Below are positions 10,411 through 21,921 of a DNA stretch of 64,000 nucleotides, one piece after another. The translations under genes were made by a program, and so were the position numbers. Position 1 is the first letter of the stretch. Each line of letters opens with the position of its first letter. Source of the DNA: Ichthyophis bannanicus (taxonomy: Eukaryota > Chordata > Amphibia > Gymnophiona > Ichthyophiidae); contig CM066039.1 in assembly GCA_033557465.1 (NCBI GenBank), positions 400,787,440-400,851,439 of the forward strand, read 5' to 3'. Below the pieces are notes generated by a model. That model was not told the origin of the DNA. It ran no database searches and worked only from the letters and a program-made list of their open reading frames with translations.

Positions 10411-11447
10411 ACCTTCAAGACTTCAATCTTTCTCAACAGGTGAAGGATATCCTCCATGCCTCTAGGAAACCTTCCACCAGGCGTTCTTATGCTTTTAAAT
10501 GGAAAAGATTTTCCATTTGGTGTGCTGAAAAGGGTCTTAACCCTCTAGCCCTACCTTTGATTTCTTTACTCGAATATCTCCTGCATCTTTCCAATGCAGG
10601 ACTTAAAACAAATTCTGTAAGGGTCCATTTGAGTGCTATTGCAGCATCTCTTCAGCCTATCAATGGACAACCTGTTTCCTCTCATCCTCTTATTGCAAGA
10701 TTTATGAGAGGTCTAACTTTAACTAAACCTCCCATTCGACCTCCTCCGGTGGCATGGGACTTAAACATGGTTCTTGGTCAGCTTATGAAGCCACCCTTTG
10801 AACCCTTAGCTACTACCTCCTTGAAATTTCTTTCCTGGAAAGTCATTTTCCTTATTGCAATCACTTCTGCTCGCCGCATCAGTGAACTGCAGGCTTTAGT
10901 GGCTAATCCACCTTATACAAGGTTCCATCATGATAAGGTAGTCCTTAGGACAAATCCTCACTTTATGCCTAAAGTGGTCTCACCTTTTCATCTTAATCAA
11001 GAGGTATATCTACCTGTCTTTTTTCCAGCTCCTCATGCATCCAGTGCAGAGAGGAATCTACATACGTTAGATTGTAAAAGAGCTCTTGCCTTTTACATCC
11101 ACAGGACACAGCAACATCGAAAGTCTTCTCAACTTTTTGTTGCTTTTGATCCTTCTCATTTAGGACTTCCAGTCTCAAAAAGAACACTATCCAACTGGAT
11201 TGCTCAGTGTATTTCTTTTGCTTACCAGAGTAAGAACCTTTCTCTGGAAGGCCATGTCACAGCTCACAATGTGAGAGCCATGGCCACATCTATGGCTCAT
11301 CTTCATTCGGTATCCATCGATCAGATCTGTCGAGCAGCCACCTGGGCCTCGGTTCATACCTTCACAGCCCATTACTGCTTGGACAAGGACTCCCGCCGGG
11401 ATGCCTTGTTTGGTCAGGCTGTCCTCAGACTCCTGTTCCATTCTTAA
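10380..11447 (+). CDS. DIRS copy B tyrosine recombinase, open frame
   Basis: Integrase-type tyrosine recombinase, here without any stop or frameshift. The frame is open from 9480; homology to other copies starts near 10380 (SLVTEGLDLQDF), overlapping the RNase H/MT frame as is usual in DIRS. There is no good ATG at that point, so the start is uncertain. N-terminal SAM-like part: SRKPSTRRSYAFKWKRFSIW. Catalytic part: Arg in SARRISELQAL (about 10866), HxxR as AHNVRAM (about 11263), Trp in AATWAS (about 11338) and the Tyr in FTAHYCLD (about 11370). It ends at TAA 11445-11447, 85 bp before the ICR. It is the most intact DIRS gene in the window, but the broken gag and RT make the element non-autonomous. 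Confidence 0.87.
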   Translation, partial: SPQSLVTEGLDLQDFNLSQQVKDILHASRKPSTRRSYAFKWKRFSIWCAEKGLNPLALPLISLLEYLLHLSNAGLKTNSVRVHLSAIAASLQPINGQPVSSHPLIARFMRGLTLTKPPIRPPPVAWDLNMVLGQLMKPPFEPLATTSLKFLSWKVIFLIAITSARRISELQALVANPPYTRFHHDKVVLRTNPHFMPKVVSPFHLNQEVYLPVFFPAPHASSAERNLHTLDCKRALAFYIHRTQQHRKSSQLFVAFDPSHLGLPVSKRTLSNWIAQCISFAYQSKNLSLEGHVTAHNVRAMATSMAHLHSVSIDQICRAATWASVHTFTAHYCLDKDSRRDALFGQAVLRLLFHS

Positions 11448-11529
11448 ACAACTCCTGCCCACCTTCCCTGAATGGATGCCTGAGATCCATAGGATGATGA
11501 GGAACCCTTGGAGGGGGATCTCCCCGGCA

Positions 11530-11650
11530 TCTTAGCTAGGGAGTCCCCATATGTGAGTACTCATTCCTGCTTGTTCCTGGAGATAGCACAGTTACTTACT
11601 TGTAACAGGTGATCTCTGGGAACAGCAGGAATTAGTCCTCACAACCCACC
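11530..11650 (+). repeat. DIRS copy B internal complementary region
   Basis: CCATATGTGAGTACTCATTC...CCTGGAGATA (complement of the left edge) is fused to GCACAGTTACTTACTTGTAA (complement of the right edge). The fusion point predicts the circle junction and both element ends. Confidence 0.87.
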
Positions 11651-11699
11651 CACCTCCCCTGGGAGTTGTATCTCTCTCTCTCTCTTTCCTTTCCTCTCT

Positions 11700-11899
11700 A
11701 CTGTCTCAGCTTTAAACTCGAACTGAGGAGAGTTGGTCAGGAAGGCGGGAAGGCAGCGCACATGCACTGTGGGAGGCCCCAAAAGCTTTCCTTTCTGGGA
11801 AGCTTTCCCGCGCAGGCTCAGTCGGTTCTGACGTACCCATATGTGAGGACTAATTCCTGCTGTTCCCATAGATCACCTGTTACAGGTAAGTAACTGTGC
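11700..11899 (+). repeat. DIRS copy B right ITR with palindromic extension
   Basis: Inverse complement of the left ITR, including the CCAAAAGCTTTCC and GACGTACCCATATG blocks, followed by an extension not present on the left: GATCACCTGTTACAGG and GTAAGTAACTGTGC. The extension contains CACCTGTTACAGGT, a near-perfect palindrome, and a sequence that matches a splice-donor consensus (CAG/GTAAGT). Confidence 0.85.
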
Positions 11900-12091
11900 T
11901 TTGTTGTTTTGCCTTGGATTATGTCTCCAGGAGGCGGCTCAAGGCAATCTGCTGCCTGAGGCAAAGAATGAGATGGTGCGGCCCCCCCCCCCCTTAGAGG
12001 GGGGCGGGGCTTTTTCAGAACTCCAATCAGGGACTGAATCAAACCAAAAAGTCGATTAGGTTATATGGAGGGAATGCAAGATATTTGCACA

Positions 12092-12524
12092 CAGGGCCGT
12101 ACCAAGCTGCAATCACGCCCTGTGCAACTTGCAGCTTGGGCGCACGCCCCCTCCTCCTCCCCATACCTCCGTCCAGCACTGCCTGCTGCTGCCCTCTGTT
12201 TCTTCACAGCGGCACTGGCAGCAGGGAAAAAGCAGGCAGCACTGGACAGAGATATGGGGAGGAGGAGGGGGGGGGGGCATGCACCCAATCTGAAAAGCAC
12301 CGGCACTTTAAGCAGATCTGTCCCGCCCTGCTCTGACATCGTGTCGGAGGAGGAAGGGACCAGACCTACTTAAAGTGCTGCGAAAAGGCTTGAGGGTGCA
12401 TTTTGGCTGCCTGCTATTGTCCTGCCAGTGGTGGCAGGGCAACAGCAGACAGCCAAAATGCACCCTCCCAAGCCTTTGCGCCTTGTGCAGCTGCACTGCT
12501 TGCACAGGGCTAGGTACGGTCCTG
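12092..12524. mobile_element. hAT MITE with perfect 8-bp target duplication
   Basis: Ends CAGGGCCGTACC and GGTACGGTCCTG (11 of 12 inverted), flanked by TTTGCACA on both sides (12084-12091, 12525-12532). The 433-bp body has no transposase. It contains a hairpin of two arms of about 44 bp (12385-12428 and 12432-12476) around a GTGG loop. The 8-bp duplication is diagnostic for the hAT superfamily. Confidence 0.92.
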
Positions 12525-12532
12525 TTTGCACA

Positions 12533-13300
12533 TGAAGGAACTAAAAGAGCAAGAACCAAAAGCACAGTTTATAAAACTAAATTATAACTCATTTTTATTT
12601 TGTTATAAACTGCTTTATGGTAATTGCTTTTTCTTTTTCAACATATATTTTGCATCCATAGTGGGTGCAGAGCAGAACCAGAACATTCACCCACAGAACT
12701 CAAAATTTAAAAAAAAAAATCTGATTCTGATCATCTCACTAATAACCATCACTATTCTCCAGTACCGGGCATATTGTGAACTAATACAAAACCCTACAAC
12801 AAAGAGCAATCCTACCATACCATATCAGCACAAACTTCCAAAACATACATAAGGAGCTCATTCAAAAAAAGTGTCACTGTAAATACTACAGTGGGCCCTG
12901 GAACATCCATACACCTATTTGAAAGCTGAACAAGTCAAATTACAGTACAGTATAGATCTTTATGTACAAACTCCATGTTAACAGAACACCTGGCCTCAGT
13001 CACACACTCACAACATCGACCCTCACCAAGTACAGAATAAATAACCATAATCTAAAATAAAAATATGTAGACAAAATTTAAACTGAAACCCCAAGAAGCC
13101 AGAGTCCACATGCAGTGCAACATCAGATAAATAAGAGATGCAGTTCCCCAATACTGTGTAAAATATAAAGATAGCGCCAAGTCCAATCATTAAAATTAAA
13201 TACAAATTTTTTTCTACCTTTGTTGTCTGACCATTTTATTCTCTGATCATGCTGGTCCCAATCTGAGGCTTCTGCTTTTCTGTCTTCTCTTAGCTCTTTC
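12533..13300. other. AT-rich spacer, no gene seen
   Basis: No open frame of note, no recognisable repeat, and several poly-A/T runs. It separates the MITE from the C-rich minisatellite and may be part of the hAT-like unit or of the segment captured with KCTD12. Confidence 0.5.
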
Positions 13301-14155
13301 TGTGGTCTATGGTCCATCTGCCATTTCTTATCTCTTCTTTTGTTTTCTTCACTTCCTTCCATCAGCCCATTTCCAGTTCCAGTAACCCTCCCCAGTGTCC
13401 TCCCCTCCCTGTACTTTCCAATGTCAAATGCCTTGCATTCCCACAACTGCCACTGGTGTCCATTCCCTTCCAGTCCCCCTTCTTCCCCACTGTCCAGCCC
13501 CTTCTAGTCCAAATACTATCCCAGGTATCGGCTCACGTCCACTCTGTGCCACCCCCCCCCCCAGTCAGCTCCCTTCCAGTCGCCCTACCCCCTGTCCATT
13601 CCCCTTCTAGTGCCATTCGCACGTCAGCTCCTTTCCAGCCTCCTCCCCATTACCCAGCCACTTACCACTCCCATCCCCAAAGTGTCAGCTCCCTTCCAGT
13701 CCCCTTTCAGTACATCCCAGGTGTCAGCTCCATTCCAGCCCCCTCCTTCCCCCGCCATATCAGCTCCTTTCCAGCCCCCTAATTCCACTGGCAGACCCTC
13801 TCAGTATCCGCTCTTTTCCAGTCATATTCTCCCAACCCCCTGCATCAGCCCATTTGTAGCCCTAGCCCCTAGTTTTCTTCCGGGGCCAGCAGCACTCTCC
13901 TCCCCTCCCCATTAACCCATTTCCAATCACAGCCCATTTCAAGTCCTATCCCCCTTATCAGCCGACTCCAGTCCTAACCCCCCCCCCCCCCGATAAATCC
14001 ATTTCCTGTCCTAGCCCCCCCTAATCAGCCCATTTCCAGGCCTGCCCCCCCTAATCAGCCCATTTCCATTCTTAACCCCCTATTAGCCCATTTCCAGTTC
14101 TAACCCCCCCATCAGCCCATTTCCAGTTCTAGCCCCCCTCCCGATCAGCCCACTA
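13300..14155. repeat. C-rich minisatellite
   Basis: Degenerate tandem units of roughly 30-35 bp built around CAGCCCATTTCCAGT plus a run of C (for example near 14020, 14052, 14083 and 14115). The left half has related units with TCAGCTCCCTTCCAG. A proline-rich open frame crosses it but is a by-product of the repeat. Confidence 0.8.
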
Positions 14156-14405
14156 GTCCAGATACATGGCCACGAAGCGTGTATAGTTTTTATAAGGAGT
14201 AGTTCTTCATTTCAGTCGCATAGCTCTCGGAGGAAAGCAGCCTCAGACATCCATAACCACCCCCCCCCCCCACACACACACACACCCCTCTTCAGGTCCA
14301 GATGCTGATCCATTTCAGCCTCTTCTCTCTTCTGTTTCCAGGGACAGTTGGAAGAGGAGGCAGCAATTATACAGAGTTGGGGGCAGCAGGACACAGTCCT
14401 CCGCT

Positions 14406-15368
<963 letters not shown>

Positions 15369-15437
15369 TTCCAGACCTGGGGTCTCTCTCTTCCCCCTCT
15401 TTTCTTGCCGAATAAAGGAGAAAGGCGACAACTGCGG

Positions 15438-15444
15438 TTTTATA
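15438..15444 (-). promoter_or_regulatory. TATA-like box upstream of the KCTD12 copy
   Basis: On the minus strand CTATAAAAC lies 70 bp upstream of the pseudogene ATG, in a GC-rich setting (15369-15600 has no other gene). If real, the copied segment includes promoter DNA, which a processed mRNA copy would lack. It may be chance. Confidence 0.4.
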
Positions 15445-15717
15445 GGAGCGGCTCCTCGGAGGCGGGAGGGTGCGGAGTCAGAGGCGAACCTAGTGACAGC
15501 CTGTGACCCAACAAGCGCACGCTTCAGCTGTTGCATGAGCGCTCCCCAACCCAAAGTGTGTGCACCTTTTTCCGGCAGTGGCTCCAGTGATCGTTTTTTG
15601 GGGAAGGGGTTTGAAGGCCGAGTGAGGCGGTCTTTTGGGGGGCAATTTTTGCCGCCCCCCTAAAAGTTGCCGCCTGAGGCCACTGCCTTACTTGGCCTCA
15701 TTATAGAGCCACCCCTG

Positions 15718-17600
15718 TCCATCTCAGTGGCTCCCACTTTGTGGGCATCAACTTCTTCTCAGGCTTCTTCAAAGTCCAAACCCAAGAGTAAGACACAATT
15801 TGGGGGCATTTCCAAATCTTTGGCATCAAAGACTGATTCTGATGCTAGGGAAAGGGCGCAGCATAAACATCGATACTTCCCTAGAGGTGCTTCCGATACA
15901 GAAGCCCTAGCAGAGGGATCTGTCTTCAAAGCAAAAATGGGGCTCCGGAATACTCCCAAGGCATTGTCCTCCAGAAGATGTACCGGTTCCATATTCTGGG
16001 ACGGTGGCTCCAGAGCCTTTTATGCGATTCCACCCAGACACTGGCCATCTCCCTAGATCAGTGCATACTGGCTCTCTAGAGGAGTTTGGCAGCACTCCTG
16101 GCAGCCTCGGTACCAATAACATTGAGAGCTTCAGGAGTGTATACTTTGGCACCAAGCCTAAAGCCAGGCTTATCTGGCCCGATGCTGGCCCTCGAACCTG
16201 CATCATCAGAGCCCCTGAGCCCGATTCCTCTGTTGGAACTACCTGATACCCCTGGTATCCAACAGACTGAGGCTCCCATGCCTCTCGGTTCCAATACCTC
16301 AGAGCATCTGTATCGGCATCGACCATAGACTTCCACGAAGCATTGAGGTTGAACCCAAGACCACCAATACTTTGATTTCTTGCTGGACTCTGTTTTAAAT
16401 AATTCAGAATCTGACCGGGGGGGGGGGGGGGGTTTGCTTGATTCCCGAGAACCTCCCCACATTCAGACCCTTCGCCGCCTCAGGAATGGCATCGGTCCCC
16501 TCCAGAAGAGATGTCCTTTCAGGACTTCATACATGACATGGCAGCAGGGCAGCGGAATTGGAGATACTCCAATACCCTCCTACCCCTAAGGAAGCAGTTA
16601 ACTTACTGGTGCATCGTATCTTGCAGGATCTTATGTTCCACATGTGGGAGGTCCCGCTCACTGCTCTGCCGGTCAGCAAGAGACTATACCATATACAAAG
16701 TACCAGAGTGCCCAGGCTTCCCAAAACCTCAGCTCCCTCGCCACTCAGTGGCGGTGGAATCGGCAATGTGCTAAATAAAGAGCTCAAAGAATCATTCATC
16801 CATGCCTCCCAGCAAAGACTTGAGGACAATCGATGCGTTCGGGCGTTGGTGTTTCCAAGCATGCATGTTGGCCTCCAAAATTAACTCTTACATGCTATAT
16901 ATGGGCATGTTTCTGAAGGATGTCACCAGAGATCTGGAGACTTTCACACACCACACACCACACACACACAACACCCCCCCCCCCCCTGCTTCCTGAGGAT
17001 AAGCGGATTGCATTCCATATACTCATCAAGCAAGTCCAGAACTCTTCTAAGTTTCTTACCAGGGTCTCTTTTGATGCTTTCAAATCCACATGCAGAGCTT
17101 CAGCAGTCTGCATTGGGGCTCGCAGAATGGCCTGGCTACAGGCATCAGACCTAGAGCAATTGGTTCAGGATAAACTGGCCAATATACCATGTACTGGAAA
17201 AAAACTTTTTGGCAATGATTGGAGGGAGAAAGCAGGTGAAATTGAAACAGAAGATCTTGCCCTAAAATGCCTTTCCAGGAAAACAGCTACCCGTCCAAAA
17301 GGAAGGCTCTTCCCAAGAAGTCTCTTTATTCTCAAACGAAGAGATACTATCCTCACCTGCCTTCTGTTGCCTATCGAGCTCAGTATCCTCAGCAGAGGCA
17401 GCAGGGGGTCCTCACCATCCCAAGAAAAACAAGGCCTCCTAAGACTCAACCAGTTGCACAAGCACAGTTTGCACCTGGAGGGCCCCCAGACCCTCAACAT
17501 AGCAGGCATACTGTCACTATGCCCACAGGCAGCACCTCGTAATATCAGAGCAGTGGACACTTCTAATTGTCCAAAGGAGTTATCAGCTTCTCTTTGAATC
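15718..17600 (+). pseudogene. DIRS copy C gag, middle and C-terminal part
   Basis: Heavily frameshifted Gag. Recognisable blocks: Ser/Lys-rich KSKPKSK (about 15770), MSFQDFIHDMA (about 16511), the LMFHMWEVPL helix (about 16630), ARRMAWLQASDLEQLVQDK (about 17121-17176), PCTGKKLFGNDW and a basic C-terminus (about 17290-17440). Two simple repeats have expanded in it: a G run at 16419-16434 and CA/C tracts at 16948-16987. At least five frame changes. Same domain order as copies B and E. Confidence 0.8.
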
Positions 17601-17629
17601 CTTACTCCCCCCCCCCCACCAGCTTCACA

Positions 17630-18665
17630 GGGGATTATCCCATGCAGCCCCTTCAGAGGACTCTTAAAAGAAGAGGTGACCCCCTGTTGTCCCAGGAAGC
17701 CTAGAAAGAGTTCCTCCTCTTCAAGAAAAGTTGGGCTTCTACTCTCCATACTTATTCCACAGAAAACAGGAGGCTTGAAGCCCATCTTGGATCTGAGAGA
17801 CTTAAACCAGAAACACAATTGGCTATCTTCTCTAGACCTAAAAAAAGGCATACACGTATTTACAGAAAACACATCTCAATCCTGCAACAGTCTGCCTGAG
17901 TAGCTAATCTCCCCATCAGCCTGATGGCACATTATCTCACAAGCACACGCTATATAACCTATGTAAAAAACTGATGATACAGTTTTTCCAGCAGCTTATT
18001 ATAAACAGTTCCAACAGCTTTAATGTAAGTAAATTGAGTATCCAAAATTAATGTAAATAGCTTTAATGTAAGCGGATTGAGTACATGTTTGTACAATTCA
18101 TATTGTAAACCCAACAGTTTAATGTAAATAGTTCCAACAGTTATAATGTAAGTGAATTGAGTATTTGTACAATTCATATTGTTCCTTGTAAACAGTGTTT
18201 GATACTTGGGAAAACACAGTATATAAATGTATATTAAATAAATAAAAATTTACTGATGCACCCCCTTGCACAAACAGTATCTGCGCTTCATATTTCAAGG
18301 AAACCATTATCAATATTGGGTTCTCCCCTTTGATCTAGCCTCTGCCTCAAGGGTCTTCATAACATGCATGGCAGTGGTCACTGCCTACCTACTCACCTTG
18401 GAGAGTATTCGTCTTTACTTAAATGATTAAGACTCTTCCTTCATTGCACCACCATGGTGCTGGAACATCTGGGCTTTGTCATAAACGTTCCAAAGCCCCA
18501 CCTCGCTCTGACCCAAAGTCTTGAGTTCATCAGTGTGCTCTTAGACAATTGACAGACCTGAGCTTTCCTTGCACAGGATCACTGTGCCTGCCTCATTGAG
18601 CTGGTCAAAGGAATACAACAGCAAAAGCCAAGTAACAGCTCGAGAGATGCTACGACTATTAGGAC
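17630..18665 (+). pseudogene. DIRS copy C reverse transcriptase fragments
   Basis: The first piece (17640-17880) has KTGGLKPILDLRDLN and WLSSLDLKK. It is interrupted by an L2-like repeat. The second piece (18262-18665) has NHYQYWVLPFDLASASRVF. The catalytic box reads YLND in place of YLDD, followed by a stop, then the AREMLRLLGH segment, where homology ends abruptly at 18665. Many stops. Dead. Confidence 0.78.
17905..18258 (+). repeat. L2-like/SINE tail with internal duplication
   Basis: Contains repeated blocks TTCCAACAG..TTAATGTAAGT and TTGTACAATTCATATTGT (each at least twice), then TGTAAACAGTGTTTGATAC, TATATAAATG and a TAAATAAATAAA end, the pattern of an L2-type 3' tail. It interrupts the copy C RT. 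Confidence 0.6.
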
Positions 18666-18748
18666 ACTTTATTTGAACATTTTTCTGTACCGCCCCTTCC
18701 AGCGATCAGGGGCGGTTTACAGCAAACAGAAAGATAATAAAAAGAATT
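18666..18748 (-). repeat. L2-like 3' tail fragment
   Basis: CTGTACCGCCCCTTCCAGCG followed by GGGGCGGTTTACAGCAAAC closely matches the 3' end of the L2 at 55225-55290 in the same orientation. Squeezed between copies C and D. Confidence 0.6.
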
Positions 18749-19060
18749 ATTAATCTCCAGGAACAAGCAGGAATGTAGTCTTCACATATGGGTATCGTCG
18801 GTACCGACGGAGCCTGCGCGGGAACGCTCCCCAGCGTCCAATTAGGAAGCTTTTGGGAGCATCCCACAGCGCCTGCGTGCTGCCTTCCCACCTTTCCCAA
18901 CTGCCTCTCTCCAGTTCTTCGTTTTTCCGCGGAGCCAGCAGGTCATGTTCCTGTCACCGCAGAAAATTGTTTCCTTATTCTTTATTTTTTTGTGATCGCG
19001 TCTGCCTTTCCCGATGCTATACCGGTACCGCCGGTGGTTCGTTCTTTTAAAAAAAAAAAA
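18749..19060 (+). repeat. DIRS copy D left ITR and leader
   Basis: Starts ATTAATCTCCAGG, with CATATGGGTATCGTCGGTAC and GCGCCTGCGTGCTG blocks, to a poly-A tract near 19050. The gag start codon, finger and middle that should follow are deleted. Confidence 0.85.
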
Positions 19061-19077
19061 AAAATTTAGTAGTAATA

Positions 19078-19550
19078 TTCCTTTTCTCACACTGGTTAAA
19101 CATGCCCAAGATGTTTCAAAGTTTGTCAATCGTGCAGCTTTTGACTGTTTTGAGTGCATAAGCAGAACCTCTGCCATTGCCATAGGTGCACGAAGAATTG
19201 CCTGGCTCCAGGCATCCGATTTGGAGCTCTGGGTACAGGACAAACTGGGAAATATCCCTTCTACAGGTGAGAATCTATTCGACAAGAATTGGCAAGAGAA
19301 AGCCAATGAGATGGATGCTGATAACTCTACTTTGGATAGGCTATCCAAAGGCACAGCTGATCCTGCCAGAAAGGCTTCTTGAAAAATTTCTTTCTTCTTG
19401 AAAAATAAGAGGTTTTATCCCTCTTATTCCCAACAGGAACGTTCTGCTGGTCAGCTTGTCCGAAAGGGTCAGCAACCACCTAAACAAAGGAAAGCAAAGA
19501 CTGCCAAGCCTCAACCGTCTCAGCAGTCTCAGCCTCCACAAGGCCTTTGA
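19078..19550 (+). pseudogene. DIRS copy D gag, C-terminal half only
   Basis: Only the conserved Gag core and tail remain: HAQDVSKFVNRAAFD, then ARRIAWLQASDLELWVQDK (about 19186-19242), NIPSTGENLFDKNW and, after a stop at 19380, the basic Gln/Lys-rich end (to about 19550). The zinc finger and about 1.1 kb of gag seen in copy B are absent, joined directly to the leader poly-A tract, so this is an internal deletion. Confidence 0.82.
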
Positions 19551-21450
19551 CTTTCATCTAGAGAACTTAGCCTTCCTGACCCTCAATGGACCAGAGCCTT
19601 CCACCATTCCAGGAAGGTTATGTCACTTTGCCCTCAGGTGGGAGCAGATAACAGCAGAGCATTGGACACTCCATTATAAGAGAGGGGTACAAGCTGCACT
19701 TTCTGTGCATGCCCCCCTCCCACAATGGTAAGACAGTTCAATTCTCAGACCTCTCTCATCAACCTGTTAGATCAAGAGGTCACTATACTTCTTGCCCAAG
19801 GGGCAATAGAAGAAGTACCCATTCATCTACAGGGTACAGGGTTTTACTCCCCCTATTTCCTTATCCCAAAGAAAACAGAGGGATACAGACCTATTTCAGA
19901 CCTCAGAAAATTGAACAAATTCCTGTTCAAGGAGAAATTCAAGATGATTTCTCTAGGAACTCTGCTGCCATACCTTCAGAGTCAGGATTGGCTTTGTTCT
20001 CTAGATCTCAAGGATGCATACACCCATGTTCTCATCCATCCAACTCACAAAGTTCCTTCTGTTCCTTTTTCAAGGAAAGCACTACCAATACAGGGTGCTT
20101 CCTTTTGGCCTGGCCTCAGCTCCAAGAGTGTTCATGAAATGCATGGCTGTGGTAGCAGCATTTCTCCACACTCTGGGCGTATTCGTCTTCCCCTACTTAG
20201 ACGACTGGCTTATTTGAGCCCCATCAGAGTCAGAGGCCAGGACTTCTCTATCTTGCACAATGCGTATCCTTCAGTATTTGGGTCTGGTCATAAACATCCC
20301 AAAATCCAGTCTAACTCCCAATCAGTCTCTAGAGTTCATAGGAGCTTGGCTGGATACCAAAAAGGCAAGGGCCTATCTCCCCCAGGCCCGTTGCCTTCAC
20401 ATGGTGCAGTTAGCTTCTCCAGCAGTGCTAAAACCTCACCTCACTGCTCGAGAAATGCTACAACTACTAGGCCACATGGCATCTACCATGCATGTGGTTC
20501 CTTATGATGCTCGCCTCCATATGAGAGCAGCCCTGGTGGACTTTATCCACTCAATAGACCCAGGCATCAGGGTGCCTGTCAGACAAAATAGCGAACACAA
20601 ATAGCCTTATTTTGTCCCCCCTATGGTGGCAGTCCACTCAAAACCTGTTGCTGGGGTCCCCTTTTCAACAACCCTTACCCCAGGCAACTCTCATAACAGA
20701 TGCTTCACCAATGGGTTGGGGAGCTCATCTGCAAGACCTCTCCACCCAAGGCACCTGGACTCCACAGGAGACTCATCTACATATCAATCACTCAGAGCAA
20801 TCTTCCTTGCTCTTCGAGTGTTCCATACCCTGCTCAGCTACAAGACAGTCCTCATTCATACGGACAATCAGGTAGCCATGTTCTACGTGAACAAGCAGGG
20901 GGGAACAGGCTCTCTGTCGCTTTGCGACTATGGGCCCTCGCCAGAGAGCATCAGATTCACCTCCTGGCAGTTTATCTTCCAGGCATACAAAACTCTTGGG
21001 CAGACAGACTCAGTCGAGTTCTGCTTCCACACGAATGGTCTCTACATGCAGACCAGGTGGCCAAGATTTTTCAAATTTGGGGAACCCTGGACATAGACCT
21101 CTTTGCAAGTCCATTGAATGCCAAACTTCCCCGGTTCTGTTCCAGAATTCCAGCTCAGGGTTCTCAGATCAGGGATGCCTTCCTCCTTCACTAGGGTCAA
21201 GACTTCCTTTATGCCTTTTCACCCATTCCCCTAATTCCCAAAACCCTGTTCAAGCTTCAGAGAGAAAGAGGGCGGATGATTCTCATAGCTCCACATTGGC
21301 CACGGCAAGTGTGGTACCCTCTGCTTCTACATCTCTCTCAAGCCCCCTCCCTGGACTTAGGGTCTGCTCCAGATCTACTGTCACAGGAGGACGGAAGGTT
21401 TTGGCATCCAAATCCCCAGTCTCTGTATCTCAGAGCTTGTTTGCTGAAGG
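19550..21450 (+). pseudogene. DIRS copy D reverse transcriptase/RNase H/MT-like
   Basis: RT: TGFYSPYFLIPKKTEG (about 19841), DLKDAYTHVLIHP (about 20005), a frameshift near 20040, HYQYRVLPFGLASAPRVF (about 20080) and intact YLDD at 20194-20205. It is immediately followed by WLI and TGA at 20215-20217; copy F has a TGA at the same codon. RNase H: HTDNQVAMFYVNKQGG (about 20855) and ADRLSRVLLP. A PWTxIDLFASP-type C-terminal region follows to about 21450. At least five frame breaks. Confidence 0.85.
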
Positions 21451-21454
21451 GCTA

Positions 21455-21554
21455 GATCTTCATGATCTTAACCTTCCTCAGCAAGTAAAGGATGTCCTTT
21501 AAGCTTCCAGAAAACCTTCCACTAGACGCTCTTATGCTTTCAAGTGGAAGAGGT
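21455..21554 (+). pseudogene. DIRS copy D recombinase N-terminus
   Basis: GLDLHDLNLPQQVKDVL, then a TAA, then SRKPSTRRSYAFKWKR, where the sequence is cut by the left ITR of copy E at 21555. The rest resumes at 28069. Confidence 0.8.
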
Positions 21555-21780
21555 TATCTCCAGGAACAAGCAGGAATGAGTCTTCACATATGGGTACGTC
21601 GGCGTCGACGGAGCCCGCACGGAAATGCTCCCCAGCATCCAATCAGAAGCCTTTGGGAGCATCCCTCGCGCCTGCGCGGTGACTTCCCGCCTTTCCCACT
21701 GCCTCTCCTCAGTTTTCGTTTTTCCGCAGAGCCAACAGGACGTACCTCCTGTCACTGCAGAAACATTTTTCTTTATAATC
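21555..21780 (+). repeat. DIRS copy E left ITR
   Basis: TATCTCCAGGAACAAGCAG, CATATGGGTACGTCGGCGTC and the CGCGCCTGCGCGG palindrome, then the GAGCCAACAGGACG leader. Confidence 0.87.
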
Positions 21781-21921
21781 TTATTTTCTTGTTTTGTGTG
21801 GTCGCGGCTGTCATCCCTGCCGATACCGGTACCGCCAGTGCTTTATTCTTCTCTTTTCCTTCGAGAAATTTCCTCGTCAGTTTTTTCTTTTATCCTTTGA
21901 GGCCTACTAGGCCTTTCCAAC

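Larger units (their letters stand above)
6281..11899 (+). mobile_element. DIRS retrotransposon copy B, near-complete
   Basis: A 5.6 kb element with left ITR (from TATCTCCAGG), gag, RT-RNase H, recombinase, ICR and right ITR (ending GTAAGTAACTGTGC). The ICR joins CCTGGAGATA to GCACAGTTACTTAC, which are exactly the complements of the two outer ends, fixing the boundaries. It sits inside the gag of copy C. There is no clear target duplication, as expected for tyrosine-recombinase integration. Gag and RT are frameshifted but the recombinase frame is open. Confidence 0.93.

Noticed and set aside
11909..11927. Unique host DNA between copy B and the hAT-like unit
   Set aside because: Too short to judge; more simply a remnant of copy C gag between two insertions.
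13309..13915. Proline-rich open frames across the C-rich region
   Set aside because: They follow from the CAGCCCATTTCCAGT-type minisatellite, occur in overlapping frames and lack any domain.
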